DNA of 57,977 bases from Bacillota bacterium (GCA_023460535.1 JAEWPV010000011.1:1-57977), one strand, 5' to 3'; shown: positions 34,985 to 45,151, counted from the first letter of the stretch. Numbers and translations: made by a program. Notes: generated by a model not told the origin, from the letters alone.

Positions 34985-35602
34985 ATGAAAAAATTATTCT
35001 TATCGTCATCATTTAAGGATGTTTCCGGGCTTTTTCCGAGCTTTATTGGTGAGGAGATATCAGGTAAAAAAGCAACCTTTATTCCCACCGCCGCAAAACA
35101 TGAGAAGGTTAATTTTTATGTAAAATCAGGAAAAACTGCGCTAGAAAAGTTGGGTATAGTAGTTGAAGAGGTGGATGTCTCCTCGGACGATGTTTTGGAA
35201 ATAAAACGCGCAATCGAAACCAATGATTTTATTTATATAAGCGGCGGCAATACCTTCTTTCTGTTACAAGAACTAAAAAAAACCGGAACAGATAAAATCA
35301 TTTTTGAGCAAATCAATGCGGGAAAGCCCTATATCGGAGAATCTGCGGGGTCGATTGTTGTATCTCCTGATATCGAGTATGTAAAGGATATGGATAATTG
35401 CATGGAAGCTCTTGAATTAACCAGTTATGATTCATTACACGCGATAGAGTTTTATCCGTTGCCACATTATACAAACTTTCCATTCAAAAAAATCGTGGAG
35501 AAAATTATCAAACAATATACGTCAGAATTGGCGCTTGTCCCCATCAGCAATTCACAGGTAATATTGGTTAACGGTGATGAGGTTGAAGTGAGAAACAGGT
35601 AG
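34985..35602 (+). CDS. Peptidase E-like (S51) protein
   Basis: A 205-residue member of the peptidase S51 family with a class I glutamine-amidotransferase-like fold. The nucleophile motif GESAGSIV and YISGGNTFFLLQEL are present. True peptidase E cleaves Asp-X dipeptides; many clostridial relatives are uncharacterised. RBS AAAGAGG. It is divergently paired with a WYL regulator, which probably controls it. Confidence 0.85.
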   Translation: MKKLFLSSSFKDVSGLFPSFIGEEISGKKATFIPTAAKHEKVNFYVKSGKTALEKLGIVVEEVDVSSDDVLEIKRAIETNDFIYISGGNTFFLLQELKKTGTDKIIFEQINAGKPYIGESAGSIVVSPDIEYVKDMDNCMEALELTSYDSLHAIEFYPLPHYTNFPFKKIVEKIIKQYTSELALVPISNSQVILVNGDEVEVRNR

Positions 35603-35687
35603 TTGAACGTCTAGTGCACCGCCATTCGTTGTCCCCGTCAAATTCTGCCCCGTTAACGCCTGTCTGAGGAGGATGAACCTGCTGCCT

Positions 35688-36065
35688 TTATGCACATAAA
35701 AACCATGTATACCCATACCGATCAAGCACCTCTGCACCGCCTCCGTTATCATCGGGGGGCGGGTGGGGCACGAAACCATGAACAAGCGTACCGCCTTGTG
35801 CAAGTTTCAGTGCGATTTCGTCGATTTTGTAACGTGATGGAAAGAGAACAAGGATAGACATACCCGAAACCAGAACAGGCTCGTCCGTGTCGCCAGCGCT
35901 GACGCATCCGCCTGATTCTGTGAGTGCAACCGTGGCGTGCATGACCGGGTTGTTCGGGTTATTGTCGCGTCGCGATAAAAAGGTGATTTTGCCGCCGAAG
36001 GCATCCGCATAAAAATTGAGTGCTTCTTCGCAGCTACCGTTAAACTGTAAGTAGGGCATAATCAT
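35688..36065 (-). CDS. PhnB-like VOC-family protein
   Basis: A 125-residue VOC protein of the PhnB/3-demethylubiquinone-methyltransferase-like subgroup. It opens with PYLQFNGSCEEALNFYADAFGG and ends with DRYGYTWFL. Function unknown; its gene is upstream-independent and stands alone. Confidence 0.85.
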   Translation of the reverse strand: MIMPYLQFNGSCEEALNFYADAFGGKITFLSRRDNNPNNPVMHATVALTESGGCVSAGDTDEPVLVSGMSILVLFPSRYKIDEIALKLAQGGTLVHGFVPHPPPDDNGGGAEVLDRYGYTWFLCA

Positions 36066-36290
36066 ATGTTTTAGATCCTTTCTTACTTTATTGCTTTCTT
36101 ATAATACTCAAAAGCTGATAATAACAATAGTAAAAAACGGACAAGCTTAAAACTTTTTCGGGAACAGCTCCACCGCATCGTTATCATACCATAATATGGC
36201 GCAAAAACCAAGTTTCCGTACCCCTCACTCCAACCCCAGAATCACCCATTACACGCTTGTTCACATTCATCTTACAGCTGTTTGGCTGCA

Positions 36291-36328
36291 GAACGACCGC
36301 AGCACCCTGACGGTTCTGCGGTCGGTTC
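36291..36328. terminator. Stem-loop downstream of the asnB 3' fragment
   Basis: GAACGACCGCAG pairs with CTGCGGTCGGTTC (one bulge) around a 13-base loop. No T run follows on either strand, so termination is uncertain. It is the original end of the asnB transcription unit. Confidence 0.45.
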
Positions 36329-36362
36329 AAACCATATTACACTGTGTATGAATTAAAGGATG

Positions 36363-36797
36363 TTACAGGCGAATCTCTACGCCATAACGCTCCAGCCAGT
36401 AGTTGACCTCTATCAGGTAGGCGTACATCTGCGGCACCGCCATAAGCTGCCCAAACCACGGTCTGCCGAGGTCGGACTGCGACTCCATCAGCGCGTGCAG
36501 CGCCTTGGTATCCACCAGCTCATGCAGTGGGGCGTAGCGGTCGGACAAAATGGTTTTCAGCTCTGCAATCAGTTCCTTCTCATAGCCCGGATGGTGGGTT
36601 TTGGGGTAGGGGCTTTTCTTGCGGTCCAGAATCTCGGGCGGCAGGATACCCTTAGCCGCATCCTTGAGCAGAGATTTTACTCTTCCGTTTCGGTACTTCA
36701 TCTCCCACGGGATGTTATACAGATACTCGACCAACCGATGGTCGGCAAACGGAACACGTACCTCCAGTCCATTTGCCATGGTCATGCGGTCCTTACG
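36363..36797 (-). pseudogene. asnB: asnB 3' fragment (C-terminal 144 codons), severed by the element
   Basis: In-frame minus-strand codons from RKDRMTMANGLEVRVPFADH to the stop encode the C-terminal end of the asparagine synthetase domain, including the conserved KSPYPKTHHPGYE. There is no proper start: upstream of the junction the frame runs into a stop within a few codons of element DNA. Joined at the GA core to the 5' fragment at 52132-53550, it gives LLD-RKDRM and a 617-codon gene. Translation from the internal Met could give about 140 residues, without a useful active site. Confidence 0.92.
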
Positions 36798-36817
36798 GTC
36801 CCCTGGGGATGATTAAA
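36786..36817. other. Left attachment junction of the element
   Basis: asnB sequence CATGCGGTCCTTACGG meets core TC (36799-36800), followed by element sequence CCCTGGGGATGATTAAA. The half-site word CTGGGG begins two bases from the core. Confidence 0.85.
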
Positions 36818-37035
36818 CTAAAACCTTTTCCGTGTTGCTACCACATCCGGCATGCCCCTTGGGTGCGATGATGGCACGCGGGTTAATGCTAAGAAGAAAT
36901 GCAAAAGTCACCTGTATGTGCTTCTTATTCATTTTTAACTACTTCACTCAACTATCTCAAACGTAAAAACACACGGGCTTTTTATATCTTTGTGGATTGC
37001 GGACACGTCCACATCAACAATTTTGAGTTTTATGC

Positions 37036-37497
37036 CTAAAGCAAGCTGTAATTCATATAATCGACCGCCCGCACAGTGTCCGAAATACGCTTCAAGCGAT
37101 GTTGAAATCCTTTTTCCAGATGCATCAGACCGTGCTTGCAGGCGAAACGGAAGGTAATGGTTTTATTATTTTCATCTAATACGATGTCGTTTGGGAATGA
37201 TTTGTAACCATTTCCAATGGTGTCCAAGAACAAATCAAGTTTTTGGCGGAGAGATTTGGTGCTGTGCTCCATCGCGAAAGCCCTGCGTTCTTTGTCGCGT
37301 CCCGTGCCGCGACACGCGCCATTTTGAGCCCAAATTCTGAAACGTTGCTCTTTGGTAAGATGTTGCTCCATGGCGTCCATGAACTTGGTATCGCGTTCGT
37401 TGCCGTTGTATGTACGCATGATTTCTTCAAACACAAACAGATTGTTTTCGGAAATATCGTTTTTCTTCATCTTCATTGTATTTAACATTGTCTTCAA
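37036..37497 (-). CDS. Hypothetical protein at the left end of the element
   Basis: A protein of about 153 residues, charged and helical at the start, with no membrane segment. I place the start at TTG 37497 (GGAGG nine bases upstream) or ATG 37488. Segments such as GNERDTKFMDAMEQHLTKEQRFRIWAQNGAC and RFACKHGLMHLEKG give no family I recognise. It is separate from the glycan genes and could be a carried-along or element-maintenance gene. Confidence 0.65.
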   Translation of the reverse strand: MKTMLNTMKMKKNDISENNLFVFEEIMRTYNGNERDTKFMDAMEQHLTKEQRFRIWAQNGACRGTGRDKERRAFAMEHSTKSLRQKLDLFLDTIGNGYKSFPNDIVLDENNKTITFRFACKHGLMHLEKGFQHRLKRISDTVRAVDYMNYSLL

Positions 37498-37785
37498 TTG
37501 AACACGCCTCCAATAAAACATATGTAATATGACACCGGTACGTTATACCTACTGAAAATAATACTTATTTCTTTGACTATACCGTTATATTTTATCTTAT
37601 TGTGGTAAAATGATCAAATATTTTCGCCTATGGCTACGCCTTTAAAACTACCTCATGGATCTGCGCTTTCAAAACCGGTTTGGAACGTTTTTTGTCTATT
37701 TCTTCCTCAATTTGTTCGATTGCCATATCCCCCTTATCATGCTAATATGAATGTATAAAAGCTGATTGTGCAAAGGAGGACGGGC

Positions 37786-39087
37786 TTGGATAAGAACAGA
37801 GCAGCATTAACCCCACCCATGGGATGGAATAGCTATGATTACTACGACACCACGGTGACGGAAGAGCAGGTTAAACGAAACGCAAATTATATGGCGGCAA
37901 ACCTTAAGCAGTTTGGCTGGGAATATATTGTCGTGGATATTCAGTGGTACGCCTATGATGCCGGCTCGCAACGGGATAGCCATCAGTACCTCCCCTTTTG
38001 GAACGTGGCGATGGATGCGTATTCCCGGTTAGTACCCTGCCCGGATCGCTTTCCCTCTTCCGCCGGCGGGCAGGGCTTTAAGCCCTTGGCAGACTATGTA
38101 CACAGCTTGGGCTTAAAGTTCGGCATCCATATCATGCGCGGTATTCCGAGACAAGCCGCCCACAGCCACGGCAGGATTTTGGGCACCGAGGTAACCGCAA
38201 ACGAGATTGCCGACCCCTCTAACATCTGTTTGTGGAATCCTGATATGTATGGGCTAAGGACCGATCGGCAGGAGTCTCAAGCTTACTACAATTCTATCTT
38301 TGATTTGTATGCCGCATGGGGCGTTGATTTTATTAAGTGCGACGACATCTGCAGAATGGATATGCCCTCCGCCAAAAAAGAGATTGAGATGCTCTATCAG
38401 GCGATACAGCACTGTAACCGCCCGATGGTGCTTAGCCTCTCCCCCGGACCCGCGCTGCTTGATGAGGCTTCTCATTACAAGCAATACGCGAATATGTGGA
38501 GAATAACCGATGATTTCTGGGATGACTGGCGATTCGTCGCCGACATGTTTGTGCGCTGTGAGCAATGGCAAACGCATGTGGAACCCGGCTGCTTTCCAGA
38601 TTGTGATATGCTGCCGCTATGCTATATCGGCAAGGGGTTTGGCGAGGAGCGCTATACCCGATTTACACAGGATGAGCAGCAAAGCATGATGACCTTGTGG
38701 TGCATCTTTCGTTCTCCCCTTATGCTGGGCGCTGAGTTAACCAAGCTGGATGACTGGACAAAGACCTTGATAACAAACCCGAAGGTTCTGCGCCTGATTA
38801 CCCATTCAACCGATGCAAGACAGATTAGAAGAGACGAAAGGCAGGCAGTGTGGTTTTCAAAAGACATCGAAGGGCAGGTAAGTTACCTTGCTATGTTTAA
38901 CCTGGAGGATACCCCACAAAAAATAGCAGTTGCCGACGACGAGCTTGGCACGAACGCCGTTTGTGGCAGCGCCATCGAGGAGCTTTGGAGCGGTGAGATA
39001 TGGATGAGTTCGGACGCCTGTGTTCATGCAACGATACCCCCACACGGCACACGGCTGTACCGAATAGAGCGGAGCAGCCAGTTGTAG
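37786..39087 (+). CDS. GH27-type alpha-galactosidase, cytoplasmic
   Basis: A 433-residue glycoside hydrolase of clan GH-D, which removes terminal alpha-galactose. The N-terminal signature PPMGWNSYDYYDTTVTEEQV is followed by the nucleophile region DFIKCDDI near residue 186 and the acid/base region ITDDFWDDW near 241. A small beta-sandwich ends the protein. The start is TTG 37786 with AAAGGAGG; the upstream frame to 37768 contains that site. No signal peptide. It is the only cargo gene on the plus strand and converges on GH31 at a strong hairpin. Related GH27 enzymes include beta-L-arabinopyranosidases and isomaltodextranases, so the exact sugar is open. Confidence 0.9.
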   Translation: MDKNRAALTPPMGWNSYDYYDTTVTEEQVKRNANYMAANLKQFGWEYIVVDIQWYAYDAGSQRDSHQYLPFWNVAMDAYSRLVPCPDRFPSSAGGQGFKPLADYVHSLGLKFGIHIMRGIPRQAAHSHGRILGTEVTANEIADPSNICLWNPDMYGLRTDRQESQAYYNSIFDLYAAWGVDFIKCDDICRMDMPSAKKEIEMLYQAIQHCNRPMVLSLSPGPALLDEASHYKQYANMWRITDDFWDDWRFVADMFVRCEQWQTHVEPGCFPDCDMLPLCYIGKGFGEERYTRFTQDEQQSMMTLWCIFRSPLMLGAELTKLDDWTKTLITNPKVLRLITHSTDARQIRRDERQAVWFSKDIEGQVSYLAMFNLEDTPQKIAVADDELGTNAVCGSAIEELWSGEIWMSSDACVHATIPPHGTRLYRIERSSQL

Positions 39088-39127
39088 GGTGCTGTTAATC
39101 AACCGCATCTGAAAACCATAACGGTCA

Positions 39128-39170
39128 TAAAAGCAACAGCTCTTAGCGTGGCTAAGAGCTGTTGCTTTTA
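39128..39170. terminator. Bidirectional terminator between GH27 and GH31
   Basis: A 20-bp perfect stem (39128-39147 with 39151-39170) with a 3-base loop lies between convergent genes. Confidence 0.88.
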
Positions 39171-39249
39171 TGAAAGACGGAGGAAAACCGCCCAAATTAG
39201 TTTTTTAGTTTGAATTGGGCACAAGTAAACCCGGTGTTTGTTCATCACG

Positions 39250-41280
39250 CTATGCCTGGCAATAATCCTTTTTCCAGCATTCAAATACCTCTGCCTGATT
39301 GCCGTTTCGCAGGAAAACAGGGATAACGGACAACGGGGTGGGCACGGTTACCGTTTGTCCCCCTTCGTACCACTGGCCGGTGACGGCGTACTGCCATTTG
39401 GCACCGTTTGGCAGATAGACCTCGCGGCTCGCGGCGGATGCCTGCACAACCGGCGCTACAAGGATATCCGGTCCGAATAGATAGGTGTGCTTTTCCTCCC
39501 AACAGCGCGCGTCCTGCGGGAACTCGTAGAAGAGCGTTCGCATCACGGGCGTGCCCCGCTCGTGCGCGTCGCGCATTATGTCACGGGTATAGGGGCGAAG
39601 CAGCTCGCGCAGCTGGATGTATTGGACGAGAATGTCGTATGCCTCTTCGCCAAAGCTCCACACCTCGTTGTTGCCGGCGGTAAACAACGCCTTGCTGCCG
39701 TCAGCGCGGTACACGTCCCGTTCCTCTGGGGTCGCGGTGTCGCGGTCTCCGTGCAAACGCATCACCGGGCAGAAGGTGCCATATTCAAACCAACGCACCA
39801 GCAGCTCGCGGAATGCCGGGTCATCCGGATTTCCGCCCATAAAGCCCCCGATATCGGTTGTCCACCAGGCTATACCGCAGATACCCATATGCAGCCCTGC
39901 GGTAATCTGATTGCGGAAGGAGTCAAAGTCGCTGTGGATATCCCCGCTCCAGACCAACGCCCCGTAACGCTGGCTGCCTGCCCACGCGCAGCGCACCAGA
40001 TTGATGATGTCACGCTGCCCTTCCCGCGTCATACCCTCGTAGAAGGTGCGCGAAAACATCTGCGGATAGAGGTTGCCAATCTGCACATTGGGGCCAAGGT
40101 GATAACGGTAGTTGTCGAAGTCGTACGCGCCGTATTCCGGCTCCGCTTCATCCAGCCAGAAGATACGGATGCCCTTATCGTAGTAGTTCTTTTTACACTT
40201 TTGCCATACATACTCCCGCGCGGCGGGATTGGTTGCATCGAAGAACATGCTGTTCCCGCCAAAGAGCATCCCGATATTCACGCCCGCCTCGGGACGCACC
40301 AACAACCCTTTGTCGCGCATCTCGTTAAAATTCTCGCTCTGGTGATCTATCTGCGGCCAAACCGAGACCATCATCTCAGCCCCCAGCTCCTTAACCTCGC
40401 GCACCATGGCGGCGGGGTCTGGAAAAAACTCCTCTTCAAAACGGTAGTCCCCCATTTTGGGCCAGTGAAAGAAATCACAGACGATTACATCCAATGGAAT
40501 ACCACGCCTTTTATACTCGCGGGCAACTGCCAAAAGCATCTCCTGATTCCAGTAGCGCAGCTTGCACTGCCAAAAGCCCATGCCGTATTCCGGCATCATG
40601 GGCACGGTGCCGGTTGCCTTTGCGTAGCTTTGTTCAATTACCGCCGGTGTATCTCCGGCGGTAATCCAATAATCGAGCTGCTTGGTGCTACTCGCTACCC
40701 ATTCGGTGCGGTTTGCGCCAAAGCTTGCGCGCCCGACGGCGGGATTGTGCCACAAAAAGCCGTAGCCAAGGCTTGACAGCACAAACGGGATGCTGGCCTG
40801 AGAGTTGCGGTGGGCAAGCTCGAAGTTGCAGTTTTTGATGTTGAATATATCCTGCTGGTACTGCCCCATACCATACAGCTTTTCCGTTGGCTCGGATTCG
40901 AAGCTGACGGTCAGGCTAAAGTCGCCCCCGATAATGGGCTTAAACGCACGCGGGTTTAGGCAAAGAGCGCCGCGCCTGCCGTATTCCCGCAGCAACAGGG
41001 CATCGTTGCGGTTATAGTAACTGATTTGTATCGTGCCGCTCCAGCTGTCGCGTATGGCTTCGGCATAGATATGCCCGTTTTTAATGCGCGCCGTATCGTC
41101 ACACACGGTAATGTCAGCCTCGCAATACTCCTGTGGTAAAAGGGCGAACTCCGTGTCGAGTATTGTGCCCATCATCACCGCACGCGTGCGCAAGCTGTTT
41201 TTGCCCCACGGCTCGATGACGACGGTTTCTCCCCCAAACTGACAAACCAGCGCATTCTCTTGCCTTATAAACACACCCAT
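39250..41280 (-). CDS. GH31 alpha-xylosidase/alpha-glucosidase, cytoplasmic
   Basis: A 676-residue GH31 enzyme. An N-terminal beta-sandwich leads to a (beta/alpha)8 barrel with the nucleophile Asp in WLDEAEPE near residue 377. DVIVCDFFHWPKMGDYRFEEEFFPDP precedes it, and the acid/base region RCAWAGSQRYGALVWSGDI follows. WLDEAEPE and KMGDY are more like YicI-type alpha-xylosidases than maltases, but specificity is not fixed by this. No signal peptide, so it acts on imported sugars. Last gene of the minus-strand cargo operon; RBS GGGGAGG. Confidence 0.92.
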   Translation of the reverse strand: MGVFIRQENALVCQFGGETVVIEPWGKNSLRTRAVMMGTILDTEFALLPQEYCEADITVCDDTARIKNGHIYAEAIRDSWSGTIQISYYNRNDALLLREYGRRGALCLNPRAFKPIIGGDFSLTVSFESEPTEKLYGMGQYQQDIFNIKNCNFELAHRNSQASIPFVLSSLGYGFLWHNPAVGRASFGANRTEWVASSTKQLDYWITAGDTPAVIEQSYAKATGTVPMMPEYGMGFWQCKLRYWNQEMLLAVAREYKRRGIPLDVIVCDFFHWPKMGDYRFEEEFFPDPAAMVREVKELGAEMMVSVWPQIDHQSENFNEMRDKGLLVRPEAGVNIGMLFGGNSMFFDATNPAAREYVWQKCKKNYYDKGIRIFWLDEAEPEYGAYDFDNYRYHLGPNVQIGNLYPQMFSRTFYEGMTREGQRDIINLVRCAWAGSQRYGALVWSGDIHSDFDSFRNQITAGLHMGICGIAWWTTDIGGFMGGNPDDPAFRELLVRWFEYGTFCPVMRLHGDRDTATPEERDVYRADGSKALFTAGNNEVWSFGEEAYDILVQYIQLRELLRPYTRDIMRDAHERGTPVMRTLFYEFPQDARCWEEKHTYLFGPDILVAPVVQASAASREVYLPNGAKWQYAVTGQWYEGGQTVTVPTPLSVIPVFLRNGNQAEVFECWKKDYCQA

Positions 41281-41344
41281 ATCCCTTAACCTCCCCTTTG
41301 AATAACACCCCGTATCGCGAAAGCGGCACGGTACTTTATGAGAA

Positions 41345-43147
41345 TTATCTGGTTTTGGGCTTCTTGACTACAACCTGCAAGGTTAGGTTGCGATAGTCTA
41401 GTTTAATGTCCCTATCCTCGGTCAAATCCAACACGGGGAAGCCGTCCCGATGAAAATGCACCCTGCGAAAACCGCTGCTTCTCGGTCCGTCTTTACCCAC
41501 ACGGGCGTGGTAAGTACACCAGGTAGTGCCGTTCTCCTCCCGGATAAACGCGTTGTGCCCGGTTCCGGTTTCTCCGCTCACCGAAAATGCGGTCAGTAGC
41601 GGATAATTCCCCTTTGTCCAGCTGGCTGCATTCAAAAGGTCCGCATCCAGATCCACCATAAGATACCCGATACAATAGGTGTAGTCTATGAGTGCGCCCG
41701 AAAAGGTCAGCATCAGCTTGTTATTGTCCAAAAACAGCGGATAGGGTCCTTCCTCCACAAACACATGGTTGTTTGACCAGCTGTAGTCAGGCTTTGACAA
41801 CACCACCGGGTCGCTGATTAACTGCCACGGTTTTTTTACATCCACTTCGGCGACACAGATCCAAGAACCAAGGTCGTAGGGAACCATATCGCGCTGTGCC
41901 CATGCCACATAGCTTTTGCCCCGAACCGCAAAATAGGTCATATCCAAAGTCAATCCATTGCTGCACAAATACTCGCCGTCGCGGCGCTGTATTGGTTTTG
42001 GCTTCTCCCAGTCTGACTTGTTGCGGATTTCTCCACCGGGTTTTAGTCTCATCGCGTGGCAGCGTATCTGCTCAAACCCTTTCGGGCTGCTGGCAAGAAA
42101 GATATAGATATCCTCGCCTACCAGATGAATTTCTGGCGCCCACAAAAACTGCACCATGTGGTCATACATCCTTGTATTGAGTATCTCGTACTCTGCTGCG
42201 GTTGCAAGCTGCTCCATGGTTGCTGCCTTACGCACAGACAGGCTGTTGTTGTCGTCCGCGTCGTTGGTGGCAATATAGTAATAATGACCCTGCCAATGGA
42301 ACACACATGGGTCGGCACGGTTGATGGCAAAGGGGAAGTGATAGGAGGGCTGTGCAACCTCTCCTGTTATCGTATGGGTTCTCTCTTTGCTCCAGTCGAT
42401 TGTGTCTGAATTCCACCTTATCGCTCTGGAAACCACCGTACCATCACTGTACAGATACTCCGCCCGAACCGCCTGCAGCTCCTGTTCTGATGCGACTGTC
42501 ACGGTCTTAGGCAGATTCATGCCGATGTTCTCCGGTACGGTAAGCCGTTCGAGCAGCTTCTCTGCTATCTCCGTGGGTATTGCAAGGATGTTTGCCGGCT
42601 GCGCACCCTCGATGGTTGTCTCGATGACATCGCGTTTTAGCATCTGTGCCGGCACGGGAGCAATCTTAGGCTCGAAGATGTTTGCAAACTCCGCCCGATA
42701 GGTTTGATTGGTTTCATCGCACCATTGCAAAAGGTATCTCTGCTCCTGTGCAAGGTATTCGCAGCAGGCGTAACGAATATGATGGTCGGATTCTAAGTCC
42801 ATTAAGCCGTGCTCGGTGTATTGGAGAAAATCACGCGTGGTAAACAGCATAATCTTCCCTTTACTCCGCTCGTCGGGAGTACCGTCACACTCGGTGCGCA
42901 CAGCAACAATGCCGTATTCCTCAGTGGCTATCTGGAAAATGTAGGGGCTTGCAAGGTTCTTGGCAGTCAGCGTACGGTTTTCGTTTTCCACCGCTTTGGC
43001 AAACAGCACACCATAGTTGTGATTAAGCGGCACAAATTCACTGCCTGATACGCGGTAAGCCAGGTGCATGCTGTTTGCAAGAGTCTCCTCATACATTCCT
43101 GCCGGTTTTCGCGTGTAGGCAAGAAGCTCAAATTGATTGCTTAACAT
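41345..43147 (-). CDS. GH43-like arabinofuranosidase/xylosidase-type hydrolase
   Basis: A 600-residue protein. About 280 N-terminal residues form an unassigned part that itself resembles a blade-rich region (GKIMLFTTRDFLQY). A five-bladed propeller of GH43 type follows, with catalytic-base Asp in RADPCVFHWQGHYYYI, the transition-state residue region WAPEIH and the acid in VEEGPYPLF. No signal peptide. Likely removes arabinose or xylose side chains from imported oligosaccharides. Position between the GH31 and beta-helix genes supports a shared substrate. Confidence 0.85.
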   Translation of the reverse strand: MLSNQFELLAYTRKPAGMYEETLANSMHLAYRVSGSEFVPLNHNYGVLFAKAVENENRTLTAKNLASPYIFQIATEEYGIVAVRTECDGTPDERSKGKIMLFTTRDFLQYTEHGLMDLESDHHIRYACCEYLAQEQRYLLQWCDETNQTYRAEFANIFEPKIAPVPAQMLKRDVIETTIEGAQPANILAIPTEIAEKLLERLTVPENIGMNLPKTVTVASEQELQAVRAEYLYSDGTVVSRAIRWNSDTIDWSKERTHTITGEVAQPSYHFPFAINRADPCVFHWQGHYYYIATNDADDNNSLSVRKAATMEQLATAAEYEILNTRMYDHMVQFLWAPEIHLVGEDIYIFLASSPKGFEQIRCHAMRLKPGGEIRNKSDWEKPKPIQRRDGEYLCSNGLTLDMTYFAVRGKSYVAWAQRDMVPYDLGSWICVAEVDVKKPWQLISDPVVLSKPDYSWSNNHVFVEEGPYPLFLDNNKLMLTFSGALIDYTYCIGYLMVDLDADLLNAASWTKGNYPLLTAFSVSGETGTGHNAFIREENGTTWCTYHARVGKDGPRSSGFRRVHFHRDGFPVLDLTEDRDIKLDYRNLTLQVVVKKPKTR

Positions 43148-43183
43148 AATAACATCCTCACTATTAGCGATTAATTGGATACG

Positions 43184-45151
43184 TCACCTTTCCGGTTTGC
43201 ATCTCGGGTCTATGTGAACCGTCACCGAGTTCTGAAGCTCAGAAAACGGACCCGGCAGACGCACCTCGTCCCCAAGCTTACGCCCGAAGAAATCGTTAGG
43301 CACAAGATCGTAAGCTTTTACTGTTTTGATACACTCGGTCTGACGAATAAAGTCGGGCTTCTCCCGATGCATCAAAAACGGAACTGCGCGGGCCCCGGTG
43401 TTGGCGAATGTGGCGGTATAGTTCTTGGTATCCACAGATATATTCAGGCTACCTTCGGCGGAGCTAAGATCCTTGCCGTAAAACTCCTTCCATGCGGACA
43501 GATCAAGGCAAACCTCGGGTGCGGGATAGAGTATACGCAGATAGCCCCCCGGCATGTTGAGAAACAGGTTGCCGTCGGATTCGTTTTTCTCGGTCGGGAA
43601 CTTGATGGCTGCCTCACCGCAATCGAAGAAGATATTGTTGTATATTCTTGCGTCGCGGGAGGTGCCGCCCCGGCTTGCTCTGTCGATTCGAAACGCCACT
43701 GGTTTGGAGAAGTAGCCCGCACTAGCGCATTTTCCAATGAGGTTGTGAGCAATGCGCAGATGATCCGTGCCCTCGCCGTAGATTGCATACCCGTTCACCG
43801 GGCTGTTCTCCTCCATCTTGTACCAGCCGGAGGAGCCGGGCTCTGCTTTCAGTTCGGCTCGGTCAAAGCGCCCCTCTATATTCCAGAAGATGTTGTTGTC
43901 GATGAGGTTCACTCCGTCACGGCTGCACTCAATGAATATTGCTTCCCTCTGCTCGATGCCGTCGAGAAACAGGTTGGAGGTGATTCGGTTGTTCTCATTT
44001 GCAACATCCAGCCACAGGTGGTCTGCCCGGATAGTACCCGTAAAGATATTGCGGCGAAACAGGCTGTTGCGGCAGTTGTGCGCTTTGAACCCTCCCGCTT
44101 CCCACGAAAGCTCCATCCGCTGCCAGCCGGTGCCCTCTATCAGATTATCCTCTAAAAGGATATGTTCTACAAACATGGCGGCGATGGCGCACACACCAAC
44201 ATTGCGGATTGTACAGCGCCGGATGATATCGTACCCCAGCACCTGATTTTCCTGTATGGTATGGTGCCAGCATTCGTTTCCGATATCTATCCCAACGCCG
44301 TTGGACCAGTCAATCACACAATCCTCAATAATCCAGTGATGACCGCGGAATGCTGAAATTGCCCCCCGCTGGGGAACCGGCGCCCCTGTGGCGGCATGGG
44401 CACAAATCAGCCCCTTTACCCGGATATACGACAAAAAGGGCGTTTCGGGCGCAAAGCACTGTTCGCGGCAGGTCAGCTCGATGAGATGATTCTTCGGGTC
44501 TTTGTCGTCTGCTAAGCAAAAGTGAACCGTTTGCCCGTTTGCCTCCACCCAATAGGAGCCAGGTAGACGGGACATCTGGTTATAAAGGGGAACCTGAACC
44601 AAGGGCTTGCCGTCGCAGAACACCATACCTCTGCGGTTTAGGTAGGTCGTCATATCTGTTTTGTCATATTCAATAAACAATCTGTCGTGAAGAATGTTAA
44701 CCGCACAAAAGGGGTTGTAGCCGCGAAACATATCAGGGTCAAGCCTTGTTACCCAAATTCGAACGCCTTCGGTTTCGGCCTCCCAAGGGGTTGCGCCTGT
44801 GCGCCAGCCCGTGCTTGGCTCAAACGTTGTCGCAACCTCCGACGCCTTGATGACTACCGTATCGTTTTCATAATTCTCGTATGAGATCATGCGCTCGGGA
44901 CCATCTCCGCCCCGGGCAGGACGGACACATTCGCGGTAGGTGCCTTCGTGAATCAGCACGCGCGAACCCGGCTGCGCAATGGCTGCCGCTGCATTAATGG
45001 TAGCAAACGGGTGCTCCGGGCTGCCGTCATTGGCATCCGATGCATTGGGATGCTGCGCGGCGACATGCAGCGTATGAGTATATTGCTCTGTTCCTTCCCA
45101 CGATGTAAAATAGCTGCCGTCCGGAAGGCGGGAGGTCGGTTCGTTATTCAT
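43184..45151 (-). CDS. Right-handed parallel beta-helix protein (polysaccharide lyase/hydrolase-like)
   Basis: A 655-residue protein. The start NDGSPEHPFATINAAAAIAQPGSRVLIHEGTYRE is the DUF1565-type entry of pectin-lyase-fold proteins. It is followed by coils rich in Asn ladders (IEDCVIDWSNGVGIDIGN, DNLIEGTG, RRNIFTG, RIAHNLIG, IYNNIFFD). Such proteins act on uronic-acid or galactan-type glycans. I cannot assign a CAZy family by eye. No signal peptide. Separated from the SBP gene by an intra-operon hairpin. Confidence 0.82.
   Translation of the reverse strand: MNNEPTSRLPDGSYFTSWEGTEQYTHTLHVAAQHPNASDANDGSPEHPFATINAAAAIAQPGSRVLIHEGTYRECVRPARGGDGPERMISYENYENDTVVIKASEVATTFEPSTGWRTGATPWEAETEGVRIWVTRLDPDMFRGYNPFCAVNILHDRLFIEYDKTDMTTYLNRRGMVFCDGKPLVQVPLYNQMSRLPGSYWVEANGQTVHFCLADDKDPKNHLIELTCREQCFAPETPFLSYIRVKGLICAHAATGAPVPQRGAISAFRGHHWIIEDCVIDWSNGVGIDIGNECWHHTIQENQVLGYDIIRRCTIRNVGVCAIAAMFVEHILLEDNLIEGTGWQRMELSWEAGGFKAHNCRNSLFRRNIFTGTIRADHLWLDVANENNRITSNLFLDGIEQREAIFIECSRDGVNLIDNNIFWNIEGRFDRAELKAEPGSSGWYKMEENSPVNGYAIYGEGTDHLRIAHNLIGKCASAGYFSKPVAFRIDRASRGGTSRDARIYNNIFFDCGEAAIKFPTEKNESDGNLFLNMPGGYLRILYPAPEVCLDLSAWKEFYGKDLSSAEGSLNISVDTKNYTATFANTGARAVPFLMHREKPDFIRQTECIKTVKAYDLVPNDFFGRKLGDEVRLPGPFSELQNSVTVHIDPRCKPER

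Noticed and set aside
36363..36785. A complete small gene starting at the internal Met of the asnB 3' part
   Set aside because: The sequence is the conserved C-terminal end of AsnB, homology continues upstream of that Met to the junction, and the region lacks any domain that would function alone.
39487..40776. Long plus-strand open frame of 429 codons
   Set aside because: It lies wholly antisense to the GH31 gene, whose catalytic motifs are intact; GC-rich codons produce the shadow frame.
43175..44155. Plus-strand open frame of 326 codons
   Set aside because: Antisense to the beta-helix gene, with no ribosome site and no recognisable domain.
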